Source: Allotamlana fucoidanivorans
GTDB lineage: Bacteria > Bacteroidota > Bacteroidia > Flavobacteriales > Flavobacteriaceae
DNA: 64,000 bases
Reading direction: 5' to 3'
Assembly: GCF_045788535.1 (NCBI RefSeq)
Contig: NZ_CP074074.1
Location: 1,674,001-1,738,000 of the forward strand
The notes below the pieces were generated by a model, which did not search any database, was not told where the DNA came from, and saw only the letters and a list, made by a program, of their open reading frames with translations. The position numbers were made by a program, and so were the translations under genes. Below are positions 26,901-35,292 of the stretch, in pieces (position 1 is the stretch's first letter; every line of letters starts with the position of its first letter).

Positions 26901-29900
26901 AAGCCGTCCTTTACATTCTCATGAAATTGCATTGAACGTCTGTATTTTAAAGATTGCAGATACTGATTGTTAACCCATTGATTATTCGTGAAACTAAATC
27001 CGAACCAATTGTAAGTGTCATAATGTTGTTCAGGATAATTAAAATATTGGTAGTTATTATGTGTTCTAAAATATGTTGTTCCAAAACTTCTGTAGCCAGA
27101 ATATCTATGTTGAGCCCTGTAAGTTGGTGTGTTAATGGGGGAGAAATTCCACGTGTGTGGTTTAAACTGATCTAAAGAGGCATCATACATACTAGCCAAT
27201 AGTTCGGCACTAACCTGATTGCCATCGGGGCCTTTTATTTTGAACTGCCAAGCCTCATCAGTGCCGGGCTGCAGCTTATCTCTAAATATTAAGGTTTCAA
27301 TGCTGAGGTTTGTTTTGGGAAAGGGAACAGCAATAAATTGGGTTCCTGAGTTATAATTATTAAACGCTGCAAAACTGTAGTTTATAGCAAAACCACCTAA
27401 ATCAATGGCTGTAACAGGAATACTAATCACTTTTTTGTTGGCATTGAGCGTTATTATTTCTGTTTGAATTTCTTGGTCTTTTTTCTCAATAAGGATTGTG
27501 ATATTTAAGTGTTTTGCAGCTGATCCAAGTGTAATATGGGCCGTTTCACCAACTTGATAGCTTGGCTTGTCAGTAGAAATAGTAAAGAGCTGATTGTCTG
27601 CAGGAAGCAGGTCATTATTACTGAATAACACAGTACGCGATTCATCTTTAACCAATTGACCAAACTTGTCTTTGGCCTCAAGAATAATGATATATTGGCC
27701 CGATTTCCAATGTTTTATTCTACCAAATTCTAGTGTCTTTGATAGCTTGGTATCAAATGTTTTTTCAAGTACCAAAGTGCCTTTTTCTAATGAGGTAAGG
27801 TTGTATGCATTATTATAAGCATCATGAGGGAATAAGTGTGTATAGGCTTCTTCTGAAAATTCTTGATAATCGGGAGTTGGCCACGGACGTTTTCTTAAAA
27901 CACGGTTAGGACTTTTAGCTTTATATATTTTTATAGTGCCTTTAGTAGGAGCAAATTCACCATTTAAATTCTGAGTTGAAATATGTATTTCGTGGTGTTT
28001 GTTGGTTTTATCTAGTTGTTCAGGCACACTTAATTGGGCTATTAACGCATGATAACCAACGTTGATTATTGTTGTAGTACTTCTGGTTTCTCCGTTTAAA
28101 TCGGTTACGTCTGCAATAACTTCATATTTAAAAACAGGAAGACTAGACGGGTGTGCACTTTTGTCTGGAATGGCCTTAAAGGTAATCTCAAAATTGCCAG
28201 AATCGTTTGTTGTAGTTTCTCCATGGGTTATTTCTTGTGCTTCATGAGATGCAGAAGGATAATACCAAAAATACCATCTGGGGTATTCTATTTTACGGTG
28301 CACGCGATATGTGACTTTGCTATTGGTTACATTACTTCCTGCATAAGCCAAGGCCTTGCCGTTTACTTTAATAGAATCATTTACTTTGTAGGTTTTAGTT
28401 ACAGGGTTGAATTTGGTTTCAAATTTTGGTCGTTTATATTCTTCAACCGAAAAATGAAAGGTATTGTCAATGTCTATCCGATTAGAATCTGAATATAATT
28501 CAATGGTGTATTCACCATTTAGCCCTGAATTTGGAAGCACAAACTCGCCTGAAATAGAGCCAAATTCATTTGTGGTTAATGCTATATTAAACACGTCATC
28601 TTCATTAACATCATAAACTTCTAAATGAAACAGTTCGTTAGGAATTACTTCAGATTTGCCATCTTTGGTTTTCATGGCAATAGCTTTGAAGAATACGGTT
28701 TGCCCAGGGCGATAAATACTCCTGTCAGTAAATAAAAAAGCTCTATAATTGACATCTTCTTTATCTGTTTTATAAAATCTATTGATGTAATAATTACCAA
28801 AGTAGGCTATGTCACCCTCCTTTTTTACTTTTAAATGGATGTTGTTATACCAGCTATTGTCTTTGCGGATTTTAATTTGTCCATTGTCATCTGTAGTATA
28901 AAACTCGGTTTTGTTATTTCCTATTTTTCTGGAGAAATAGGAGAAATCAATACGTGCATTTGAAATAGGTTTACCATGATTCCTGTCAATGATTTGAAAG
29001 ATTTTTTGATTGGGAGTTTCAGTTTCTATCAATGCCAAATTGGTTACTTGAACTTGGGCAAAAGCAAAACTATTCTCAAGGTTTTTGTTTGAGGCAACAA
29101 TTAAATATCGTCCATTGTTTAGTTTTGGAAGCAACACTTCTGTGGTGTGCGTCTGGAAGTCGGTTTCATTTTTTAAAGTACTTTGCCATGATTTATATAG
29201 ATGAAGTTTTTCAGTAAACCGCTGTTGCTCTTCCTTTCTGTATATCTTATTAAATTGTTTTACCTGATTTTCAGAAAGTTTGTATACTTTAAAATGAAGC
29301 GTATCAGTATTTTTATATTTTACTAAGACGCGGGCGTGCTTTTGAATAGGAAGAAATTGTTCGGTGGTGATTTCAAAGGATGCTTGTAGAATTTGTGATT
29401 TTAATACACTACATTTTTCAGCACTTAAACTTTCAGGATATTTAGATATGATATCATGACATATCTTTAAGGCTTCTTTTGCTTTCCAGCGGTAATCTTC
29501 TTTAGTTTTCGGTTCATAGTTTTGACTCTGGGAATAGTATAGAGATGCTATCTTAAAATCATATAAAGCGGACGCTTCTTTATCTTGTAATGCTTGACTT
29601 TCTTGTTGTAAAGTTTCTAGTAAAACAGTTTCTTTTTCGGGAAACGTAGCATGTTGTTGAACAAATGATAACCGATCAATATTAACATCTGCCAAGGCTA
29701 ATTTTGAACTGTCGTCTAAGTGAAATCGTATTAGGGACTTATAAATTTTTAAAGCCTGTAGCTGTAGAGAGGTGGAATCCTTTGATTGTATTTTAAGGGT
29801 TGAAAATGGTTGGGCATTAGCCATAAATTCAGGGTTGTTCAATTCAAATTTGTAGGCGGGTTTGCTGATATGCGTTTCATCTGTTTTATAAAATTCTAAG

Positions 29901-30490
29901 GCTTGATGGCATAAAAAATCAAATAGTGTAGGTCTGAAAACTTTTGAATCTGGATATTCATTAAGTAAAATAGCGTATTTCTCTAGTTGTTCTTGTTGTA
30001 GTAATAACCCGTTTTTTAGGGAGTTTTGATAGTGTAGGTGAATTTCATTAAACAGGGTTTGTAAGTCCCAGGTTCTAAAATCTTGTACATCTACTTTTTC
30101 AGAGGTTGTGCTGCGGTTATAAAAGCGCCATCGGTTTTGATTAAAATATTGCCAATAAAGGTTAGCAAGTATGTTTTCCAGAATATGTTTAGTTGGAAAC
30201 GTACTGTTTGAAATGTTTTGCTTGAAGTTTTCTATAATTTGAAGCTGAGCATCTTCCTCCAAAACCAATGCAAATTTACTTTTGTATAACATGGTTTTTA
30301 TAACCTGTACATGGTTGTTATCCTTTAGCGCTTGGTTCTCAATAGATGTTACTGTTTTAAGTGCCGATTGAACCAAGCCGTCTAATTCATACTGTTCTAC
30401 TTGAGACCACAGATTTTGATAGGTATCGTTTTGAGCGTGTATGAATAGTGATAAAAATAAAAGTGCCGAGGTAATAAGCCAATGTTTCAT
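23924..30490 (-). CDS. Alpha-2-macroglobulin family protein with carboxypeptidase-D-like and TonB-plug insertion
   Basis: A 2188-residue exported protein (signal peptide to about residue 19, IHAQ). Its order is a helical N-terminal region of about 500 residues, macroglobulin domains (the MG2-type RSIYRPGQTVFFKA near 593), an insertion at about 1195-1397, then the macroglobulin core with a thioester motif CNEQ (Cys1638 in YPYECNEQTF) and a C-terminal receptor-like domain. The insertion is a SusC-type N-terminal block: carboxypeptidase-D-like (SGTISDKNGNPIPGATI), then linker EVVVVGYGTQKK, then a whole plug domain (LYIIDGK, INVLKDASATAIYGSKAANG), but no beta-barrel. The family traps proteases; the plug's role is unknown. 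It heads an operon with a lipoprotein and M64 peptidase. Confidence 0.9.
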   Translation of the reverse strand: MKHWLITSALLFLSLFIHAQNDTYQNLWSQVEQYELDGLVQSALKTVTSIENQALKDNNHVQVIKTMLYKSKFALVLEEDAQLQIIENFKQNISNSTFPTKHILENILANLYWQYFNQNRWRFYNRSTTSEKVDVQDFRTWDLQTLFNEIHLHYQNSLKNGLLLQQEQLEKYAILLNEYPDSKVFRPTLFDFLCHQALEFYKTDETHISKPAYKFELNNPEFMANAQPFSTLKIQSKDSTSLQLQALKIYKSLIRFHLDDSSKLALADVNIDRLSFVQQHATFPEKETVLLETLQQESQALQDKEASALYDFKIASLYYSQSQNYEPKTKEDYRWKAKEALKICHDIISKYPESLSAEKCSVLKSQILQASFEITTEQFLPIQKHARVLVKYKNTDTLHFKVYKLSENQVKQFNKIYRKEEQQRFTEKLHLYKSWQSTLKNETDFQTHTTEVLLPKLNNGRYLIVASNKNLENSFAFAQVQVTNLALIETETPNQKIFQIIDRNHGKPISNARIDFSYFSRKIGNNKTEFYTTDDNGQIKIRKDNSWYNNIHLKVKKEGDIAYFGNYYINRFYKTDKEDVNYRAFLFTDRSIYRPGQTVFFKAIAMKTKDGKSEVIPNELFHLEVYDVNEDDVFNIALTTNEFGSISGEFVLPNSGLNGEYTIELYSDSNRIDIDNTFHFSVEEYKRPKFETKFNPVTKTYKVNDSIKVNGKALAYAGSNVTNSKVTYRVHRKIEYPRWYFWYYPSASHEAQEITHGETTTNDSGNFEITFKAIPDKSAHPSSLPVFKYEVIADVTDLNGETRSTTTIINVGYHALIAQLSVPEQLDKTNKHHEIHISTQNLNGEFAPTKGTIKIYKAKSPNRVLRKRPWPTPDYQEFSEEAYTHLFPHDAYNNAYNLTSLEKGTLVLEKTFDTKLSKTLEFGRIKHWKSGQYIIILEAKDKFGQLVKDESRTVLFSNNDLLPADNQLFTISTDKPSYQVGETAHITLGSAAKHLNITILIEKKDQEIQTEIITLNANKKVISIPVTAIDLGGFAINYSFAAFNNYNSGTQFIAVPFPKTNLSIETLIFRDKLQPGTDEAWQFKIKGPDGNQVSAELLASMYDASLDQFKPHTWNFSPINTPTYRAQHRYSGYRSFGTTYFRTHNNYQYFNYPEQHYDTYNWFGFSFTNNQWVNNQYLQSLKYRRSMQFHENVKDGFISGTISDKNGNPIPGATIVVKGTSQGVTTDFDGNFAIQAQQGDVLEISFIGYTTQNITVSKNRLNISLSEDEAHLDEVVVVGYGTQKKEAITGAVAMVQEETLEDSLSLQNALAGQISGLEIDSEPGVPGAPSKIMIRGASSVPNNGKPLYIIDGKIVEGNMDLDPSNIQSINVLKDASATAIYGSKAANGVILITTKSSLNTLSQVQIRKNLNETAFFLPHLQTDEQGNISFSFTTPEALTQWKLQLLAHTKHLKSKVTRLTAVTQKELMILPNTPRFLRAGDSIRLSAKVANLTEQPISGTARLLLFDAISGQPIDIDLKNIENQKSFSINAKGNTHVSWNISIPESIQAVQYKFIAQSNNFSDGEENVLPVLSNRILVTETLPMWVKSNETRTFTLDKLKTNHSASLKHHKFTLEITSNPAWYAVQALPYLMEYPYECNEQTFSRFYANTLARYIVNSNPKIKTVFDQWGSQDALISNLEKNQELKSILVQETPWLRDAQSETEQKKRIALLFDLHKMNTAQQIAITKLKSNQMASGGWSWFNGGRENRYITQHIISGFGHLKQLVITDNDQYSMMIKKALSYLDKQFVKAYHDIKKYNSHVDLSKDHLTHSQLQYLYMRSFFPEIKKSKEVERIMNYYQTQIKTYWLKRNLSSKGMMALITYRNNDWDTAKKIMKALQETSITSEELGMYWKENTNSWFWYEAPIETQALMIEMFTEAGSLIFNKEEQQETIDNLKIWLLKNKQTNQWKTTKATTEAVYALLLQGSDWLSVTEAVNVSVGDKKIAPKALDGVNIEAGTGYYKTFWAASEIQPNMAKITLAKKGEGIAWGNAYWQYFEDLDKVTSAKTPLQLKKNLFLKRNTDTGEIISKITPETPLQVGDLIRVRIELKSDRNMEFLHMKDMRAAGLEPVNIISDYKWQDGLGYYQSTKDASTNFFFDHLPKGVYVFEYDLRVNNAGHMSNGITTIQSMYAPEFSSHSEGKRIHISE

Positions 30491-30707
30491 GTGTCATGTT
30501 TTACTAGCAAATTACATTCAAAAGCTATTCCAAAAAACAATAACTGAGTAAAAGCTAGCGTTGGATGAGTGAAGTTAATCATTTTATAATGTAAAAAAGG
30601 TTAAGTGATTAAGAATCGTAGAGTGGTTTAAGAGTGTTACTATTTTTAATCCTACGCTTACGATGCTTTATTCTGAAAGTGTATTTTTGTAATACTAAAC
30701 GGTTGCT
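30491..30707. other. Divergent intergenic region, macroglobulin operon / TPR gene
   Basis: This 217-bp AT-rich gap holds the start regions of two divergent units. TATTTTTG (30682-30689) is a -7 match 18 bases before the TPR gene ATG. An interrupted inverted repeat, ATCGTA (30615-30620) and TACGAT (30659-30664), could be an operator but is short. I found no clear -7 box for the macroglobulin gene and no open frame. Confidence 0.5.
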
Positions 30708-31658
30708 ATGAAGTTAATATGGTTATGCTTACTGTGTCCAATTATGTTGGTTTCCCAAACCGATTTTAAAGAGGTGAATCAACTTTTTGAGGATAAAAAC
30801 TATGCGCAAGCAGCAGGTTTGTTAAATACGTATCTAGAACAAAACCCCAAAAACCTGGAAGCCATTGAGTTATTAGGTGATGCATATGGGCATCAAGAAA
30901 AATGGGATGAGGCCTTAGTGTATTATAAACAGTTACTTGAAACAGATAGCTATAATGCTAATTATCATTACAAGTACGGAGGTGTTTTAGGAATGAAAGC
31001 CTTAGAAAATAAATTTAAAGCCATCGGCTTTATTGGTGATGTGAAAAGCTCTTTTTTAAAAGCGGCAGAATTAGATAGAAGTCACATTGGTGCACGTTGG
31101 GCATTGGTAGAATTGTATATGCAATTGCCAGGTATAATAGGAGGAAGTAAAAAGAAGGCTTTAGAATTTGCAGAACAGCTAGAAAACCTTTCAAAGGTGG
31201 ATGGTTATTTAGCTAAAGGGTATATTTATGAATATGATGACGAACCCGAATTAGCCGAAAACTATTATAAAAAAGCGATAGTTGAAGGTGGTTCAGTAAC
31301 CTGTTATAATAAGCTGATTAGTTTTTATGAAGGCGAAAATGCACCAGAAAAAGCTTTACAAACAGCTGAAACCGCTCAAAAAAAGCACCAAAGAAATGCC
31401 TTGCATTATCAGATTGGCAAAATAGCTGCAGAGTATAATATTGAGCTTCAAAAAGGGTTACGTTGTTTAGAAACATACATACAAAACTATTCAGCCGAAG
31501 ATGGTGTACCTATAGCTTGGGCTCATTACCGTTTAGCTCAGATTTATACCTATAAAAACAACAAAAGCCGAGCACTAAAGTACATAGATTTGGCTATTGA
31601 AGCGCTTCCGGAAATTAAACTTTTTAAAAAGCAAAAGGATAGGATTTTAGCCTTATAG
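30708..31658 (+). CDS. Tetratricopeptide-repeat protein, exported
   Basis: A 316-residue protein with a short signal peptide (ends VSQT) and several TPR units, for example NYAQAAGLLNTYLEQNPKNL, KWDEALVYYKQLLE and AENYYKKAIVEGG. TPR arrays bind proteins, so a scaffold role in the periplasm is likely, but no partner is evident. The segment ALVELYMQLPGIIGGSKKKALEFAEQL is characteristic of a group of bacterial periplasmic TPR proteins. It is separated from mpl by 170 bases with inverted repeats. Confidence 0.75.
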   Translation: MKLIWLCLLCPIMLVSQTDFKEVNQLFEDKNYAQAAGLLNTYLEQNPKNLEAIELLGDAYGHQEKWDEALVYYKQLLETDSYNANYHYKYGGVLGMKALENKFKAIGFIGDVKSSFLKAAELDRSHIGARWALVELYMQLPGIIGGSKKKALEFAEQLENLSKVDGYLAKGYIYEYDDEPELAENYYKKAIVEGGSVTCYNKLISFYEGENAPEKALQTAETAQKKHQRNALHYQIGKIAAEYNIELQKGLRCLETYIQNYSAEDGVPIAWAHYRLAQIYTYKNNKSRALKYIDLAIEALPEIKLFKKQKDRILAL

Positions 31659-31757
31659 TTTTTAATCCGTCAAAAGTAAATGGGATTAGTTGCATACGCA
31701 TACCATTCAAATAAAAATTTTGCTAATTCACGGTGTCTCCCAACTTCAATTTATATA

Positions 31758-31809
31758 TTTACACTGGTGTAAAACTAATTTAAAAGTAGAAAGTCAGCCG
31801 GCTACTTTT
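31758..31809. promoter_or_regulatory. Palindrome and hairpin upstream of mpl
   Basis: TTTACAC-TG-GTGTAAA (31758-31773) is an inverted repeat with perfect 7-bp arms. It is followed by AAAAGTAG (31782-31789) and CTACTTTT (31802-31809), an 8-bp stem with a 12-base loop holding AGCCGGCT. The second ends 19 bases before the mpl ATG. The first looks like an operator; the second could be a weak terminator for the TPR gene or a leader hairpin. Confidence 0.4.
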
Positions 31810-31828
31810 TGTGATCAAAAATCGTAAT

Positions 31829-33184
31829 ATGAACGTACATTTTATTGCCATAGGAGGAGCCGCCATGCATAATTTGGCATTGGCGCTACATAATAAAGGG
31901 TATCAGGTAACAGGTAGTGATGATACTATTTTTGAGCCTTCAAAATCAAGATTAGCATCAAAGGGGTTGTTGCCAGAATCTTTTGGCTGGTTTCCTGAAA
32001 AAATAAATACAAACCTTGATGCCATCGTTTTAGGAATGCATGCTAAGGCCGATAATCCAGAGCTGTTAAAAGCCCAAGAATTAGGCATAAAGATATACAG
32101 TTACCCTGAGTTTTTATATGAGCAATCTAAGCATAAAACAAGAGTAGTGATTGGGGGTAGTCATGGTAAAACAACTATAACCTCAATGATTTTACATGTT
32201 ATGCATTACCATGGCAAAGATGTTGACTATATGGTTGGCGCCCAGTTAGAAGGTTTTGATGTGATGGTTAAGTTGACAGAAGACAATGATTTTATTGTTT
32301 TAGAAGGTGATGAATATCTGAGTTCACCTATTGATAGACGACCTAAATTTCATTTATACAAACCCAATATTGCTTTATTAAGTGGTATAGCCTGGGATCA
32401 TATCAACGTGTTTCCAACGTATGAAAACTATGTTGAACAGTTTGAAATTTTTGTAGATTCTATTGTTGATGGAGGCAGTATCAATTATAATGAAGAAGAC
32501 GCTGAGGTTAAGCGTGTGGTAGAAGCGAGTGAAAATCCTATTAGAAAAATAGCCTATTCTACACCTGAATATATCGTGGAGAAAGGGCAAACCTTAATAG
32601 AAACTCCAGAAGGTCCTTTACCTATTGAAGTGTTTGGGCGACACAATCTTAATAACTTGGCTGGAGCTAAATGGATTTGTCAGCATATGGGCATTGATGA
32701 AGATGATTTTTATGAAGCCATTGCCACGTTTAAAGGTGCTAGCAAACGGCTAGAAAAAATAGCCGAAGGTAAAAATAGTGTGGCTTTCAAAGATTTTGCA
32801 CATTCACCAAGCAAAGTTGAAGCAACAACCAAGGCGGTTAAAGAACAGTATAAAAATAGAACGTTGGTGGCTTGTTTAGAGTTGCATACGTATAGTAGTT
32901 TAAATGCCGAGTTTTTAAAAGAATATAAGGGGGCGCTTGATGCCTCCGATGTTGCGGTAGTGTTTTATTCGCCACATGCCGTTGAAATAAAAAAGCTAGA
33001 TGCCGTTAGCCATGAACAAATCTCTCAAGCGTTTCAGCGGGATGACTTAATCATTTTTACTAATCCAACTGATTTTAAAGAGTTTCTCTTTTCGCAGAAC
33101 TTTAATGATAAGGCATTACTGCTCATGAGTTCAGGTAATTATGGGGGCTTAGATTTTGATGTCGTAAAAACCTTGATACAATAG
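31829..33184 (+). CDS. mpl: Mpl-type muropeptide ligase (Mur ligase family)
   Basis: About 451 residues from the ATG at 31829 (a GTG at 31811 is the alternative). Mur-ligase features are the N-terminal AIGGAAMHNLALALHNKGY, the ATP-binding GGSHGKTTITSM and the ligand region LEGDEYLSSP, with AFKDFAHSPSKVEATTKA in the C-terminal domain. The DEY segment and overall length fit Mpl, which ligates recycled murein tripeptide to UDP-MurNAc, rather than MurC. It acts in peptidoglycan recycling in the cytoplasm. Confidence 0.85.
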   Translation: MNVHFIAIGGAAMHNLALALHNKGYQVTGSDDTIFEPSKSRLASKGLLPESFGWFPEKINTNLDAIVLGMHAKADNPELLKAQELGIKIYSYPEFLYEQSKHKTRVVIGGSHGKTTITSMILHVMHYHGKDVDYMVGAQLEGFDVMVKLTEDNDFIVLEGDEYLSSPIDRRPKFHLYKPNIALLSGIAWDHINVFPTYENYVEQFEIFVDSIVDGGSINYNEEDAEVKRVVEASENPIRKIAYSTPEYIVEKGQTLIETPEGPLPIEVFGRHNLNNLAGAKWICQHMGIDEDDFYEAIATFKGASKRLEKIAEGKNSVAFKDFAHSPSKVEATTKAVKEQYKNRTLVACLELHTYSSLNAEFLKEYKGALDASDVAVVFYSPHAVEIKKLDAVSHEQISQAFQRDDLIIFTNPTDFKEFLFSQNFNDKALLLMSSGNYGGLDFDVVKTLIQ

Positions 33185-33199
33185 AATTAACGTACGTTC

Positions 33200-33231
33200 T
33201 TTGATTTATAACCTTGCATTATTTATCTTTA
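33200..33231 (+). promoter_or_regulatory. Promoter of radC
   Basis: TTTG (33200-33203), 20 bases, then TATCTTTA (33224-33231, one mismatch to TAnnTTTG). The -7 box ends four bases before the radC ATG, so the transcript should have little or no leader. Confidence 0.55.
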
Positions 33232-33235
33232 ACAC

Positions 33236-33934
33236 ATGCAAGAAAAATCAACATCCCTATCTATTAAAAACTGGCATCAAGATGATCAACCTCGTGAAAA
33301 GCTACTTTACAAAGGTAAAATGGCACTTAGTGATGCTGAGTTGGTAGCCATTCTAATTGGTTCTGGTAATAGAGATGAAAGTGCGGTGGCCCTATGTAAG
33401 CGTATTTTAGCGAGTGTAGATTATAAATTAAATGAGCTGGGAAGGCTTTCTGTAAAACAGTTAATGACCTTTAAAGGTATTGGAGAGGCTAAGGCTATCA
33501 CGATAGTTGCCGCCCTTGAATTAGGGCGCCGCCGCAGGGGAGAAGAGGCCTTAGAAAAAAAGAAGATTACCTCAAGTGTATCGGTTTTTGAAATTATGCA
33601 GCCTATAATAGGTGATTTGCCTCACGAAGAATTTTGGATTATCTATATGAATAACTCCAATAAAGTGCTTCAAAAACAGCAATTGAGTAAAGGTGGTATC
33701 ACCGGTACATTAGTGGATGTACGGCTCGTTTTAAAAACAGCACTTGAGGTTGGAGCAACAGGTCTTATTCTGTCACATAATCATCCTTCAGGAACATTAA
33801 AGCCAAGTGAAGCAGATAAACAAATCACTCAAAAATTGAAAGTTGCAGCAAAAAGTTTAGATATAGTGGTTTTAGATCATCTTATTGTAACAGAAAAAAC
33901 CTATTTTAGTTTTGCAGATGAAGGTGTTTTATAA
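33236..33934 (+). CDS. radC: RadC family JAB/MPN-domain protein
   Basis: A 232-residue RadC homologue. The N-terminal part holds helix-hairpin-helix elements (MTFKGIGEAKAITIVAALELG), and the C-terminal JAMM domain shows the zinc pattern SHNHPSGTLKPSEAD. The family is named for DNA repair, but the biochemical role is unproven. The gene begins just after a promoter box and is followed by a 53-base gap. Confidence 0.92.
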   Translation: MQEKSTSLSIKNWHQDDQPREKLLYKGKMALSDAELVAILIGSGNRDESAVALCKRILASVDYKLNELGRLSVKQLMTFKGIGEAKAITIVAALELGRRRRGEEALEKKKITSSVSVFEIMQPIIGDLPHEEFWIIYMNNSNKVLQKQQLSKGGITGTLVDVRLVLKTALEVGATGLILSHNHPSGTLKPSEADKQITQKLKVAAKSLDIVVLDHLIVTEKTYFSFADEGVL

Positions 33935-33987
33935 TTTTAAGCAGCTTCATAGACCCTTGAAACACTTGTTCAGAATATTTATAAACT

Positions 33988-35292
33988 ATGCTTTTAGTTT
34001 ACACCTCCAAAATATCGCCAAGACTCAATTATGTGTTTAAACATGTTTGCACCCGAGTTCTAGGTATAAAAGTTGAGTTCACTACAAAAATTGAGGAGCT
34101 AATTGCACACGAGGATCTAAAAATGTCTTACACCAAACAGCAATTGGGAAACGAATTTTTTGTTAAGAGTCATGATATATTGTTTGAACAAGGCTTAGGA
34201 GATGTAGAAATTCATGTGCAACGGTGGGATGAAACAAAATGCTTTTTTTACAATGGCGATAAAAGTTCTATTCCTTTTGATATTTTCTCGGCATCATTTT
34301 ATTTGTTATCACGATATGAAGAGTATCTGCCACATGTAAAGGATGAGTTTGGGAGATTCACTGCAACTGAAAGCTTAGCTTTTAAAGAAGGTTTTTTGCA
34401 TCAACCAGTAGTAGATATTTGGGCCTATAAATTTAAGGCAGCGTTACAAGATCAGTTTCCCGATTTTGAGTTCCCAAACAGATCATATAAAATAACTCCT
34501 ATTATTGATGTGCCTAGTCCGTACCATTATAAATTAAAAGGTTTAATGAGAACCTTTGGAGGCCTAGTGGGAGATCTTTCTCGTCTTAAATTTAAAAGTT
34601 TATACAAACGGTTTATAGTATTATTAGGGTTTAAACATGATCCTTTTGATACCTTTAAATATATTATTAATAGGCAAAAAAGTTCAAGATTCAAGTTTCT
34701 GTTTTTCTTTTTAATCGGTGATTTTTCAACCTTTGATAAAGGCGTTAATCCCAATAAAAAGAAATTTGTTTCGTTAATAAAACATGTGGCTGATTATTGT
34801 AGAGTGGGTCTTAAAATTTCATTTTTAGCTTTGGAAGATGCTGACATGCTAAAAAAGGAAAAAACAAAGATGGAGGCTATTTTAAATACAAACTTAAAGG
34901 CTTCAAGACAATCTTTTTCAAAATTAAATTTGCCTGAAACCTACAGGAATCTAATCACACTTGAAATTAATGAAGATTATACTATGGGTTATGTAAATCA
35001 TATTGGGTTTAGAGCAGGATCCTGCTCTCCGTTTTTATTTTATGACCTCGATTATGAAGTTCAAACTCCTTTAAAAATAGTGCCTTACCAACTTATGGAT
35101 TATGCCTTGTTAAAACATGAGTCCTTATTAGATAAAAAGAAGGTTTTAAATGAAATTATAAATGAAGTTCAACGGGTCAATGGTGAGTTTGTGCCTATTT
35201 TTCATAATTATACGTTTGGAGATAGTCAAAGATGGTCTGGTTTTAAGGAATTGTTTAATATGATTTTAGATTCAGCAGATGATGAGGTTTAA
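33988..35292 (+). CDS. Polysaccharide deacetylase-like family protein (Flavobacteria type)
   Basis: A 434-residue protein without a signal peptide. The layout, with a DUF7033-like N-terminal half (FDIFSASFYLLSRYEEYLP) and a C-terminal half containing LNLPETYRNLITLEINEDYTMGY in two segments, then GFRAGSCSPFLFYDL, is the pattern I associate with flavobacterial proteins annotated as polysaccharide deacetylases. The catalytic NodB motif DD is not obvious: ITPIIDVPSPYHYK has one Asp where DxDD is usual. Activity is therefore uncertain. Its last 14 bases overlap the start of yjjG, so the two are co-translated. Confidence 0.65.
   Translation: MLLVYTSKISPRLNYVFKHVCTRVLGIKVEFTTKIEELIAHEDLKMSYTKQQLGNEFFVKSHDILFEQGLGDVEIHVQRWDETKCFFYNGDKSSIPFDIFSASFYLLSRYEEYLPHVKDEFGRFTATESLAFKEGFLHQPVVDIWAYKFKAALQDQFPDFEFPNRSYKITPIIDVPSPYHYKLKGLMRTFGGLVGDLSRLKFKSLYKRFIVLLGFKHDPFDTFKYIINRQKSSRFKFLFFFLIGDFSTFDKGVNPNKKKFVSLIKHVADYCRVGLKISFLALEDADMLKKEKTKMEAILNTNLKASRQSFSKLNLPETYRNLITLEINEDYTMGYVNHIGFRAGSCSPFLFYDLDYEVQTPLKIVPYQLMDYALLKHESLLDKKKVLNEIINEVQRVNGEFVPIFHNYTFGDSQRWSGFKELFNMILDSADDEV

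Noticed and set aside
28151..28492. 113-residue plus-strand open frame inside the macroglobulin gene
   Set aside because: It is antisense to a continuous 2188-codon gene; its aromatic, hydrophobic composition is that of a reverse-strand translation.
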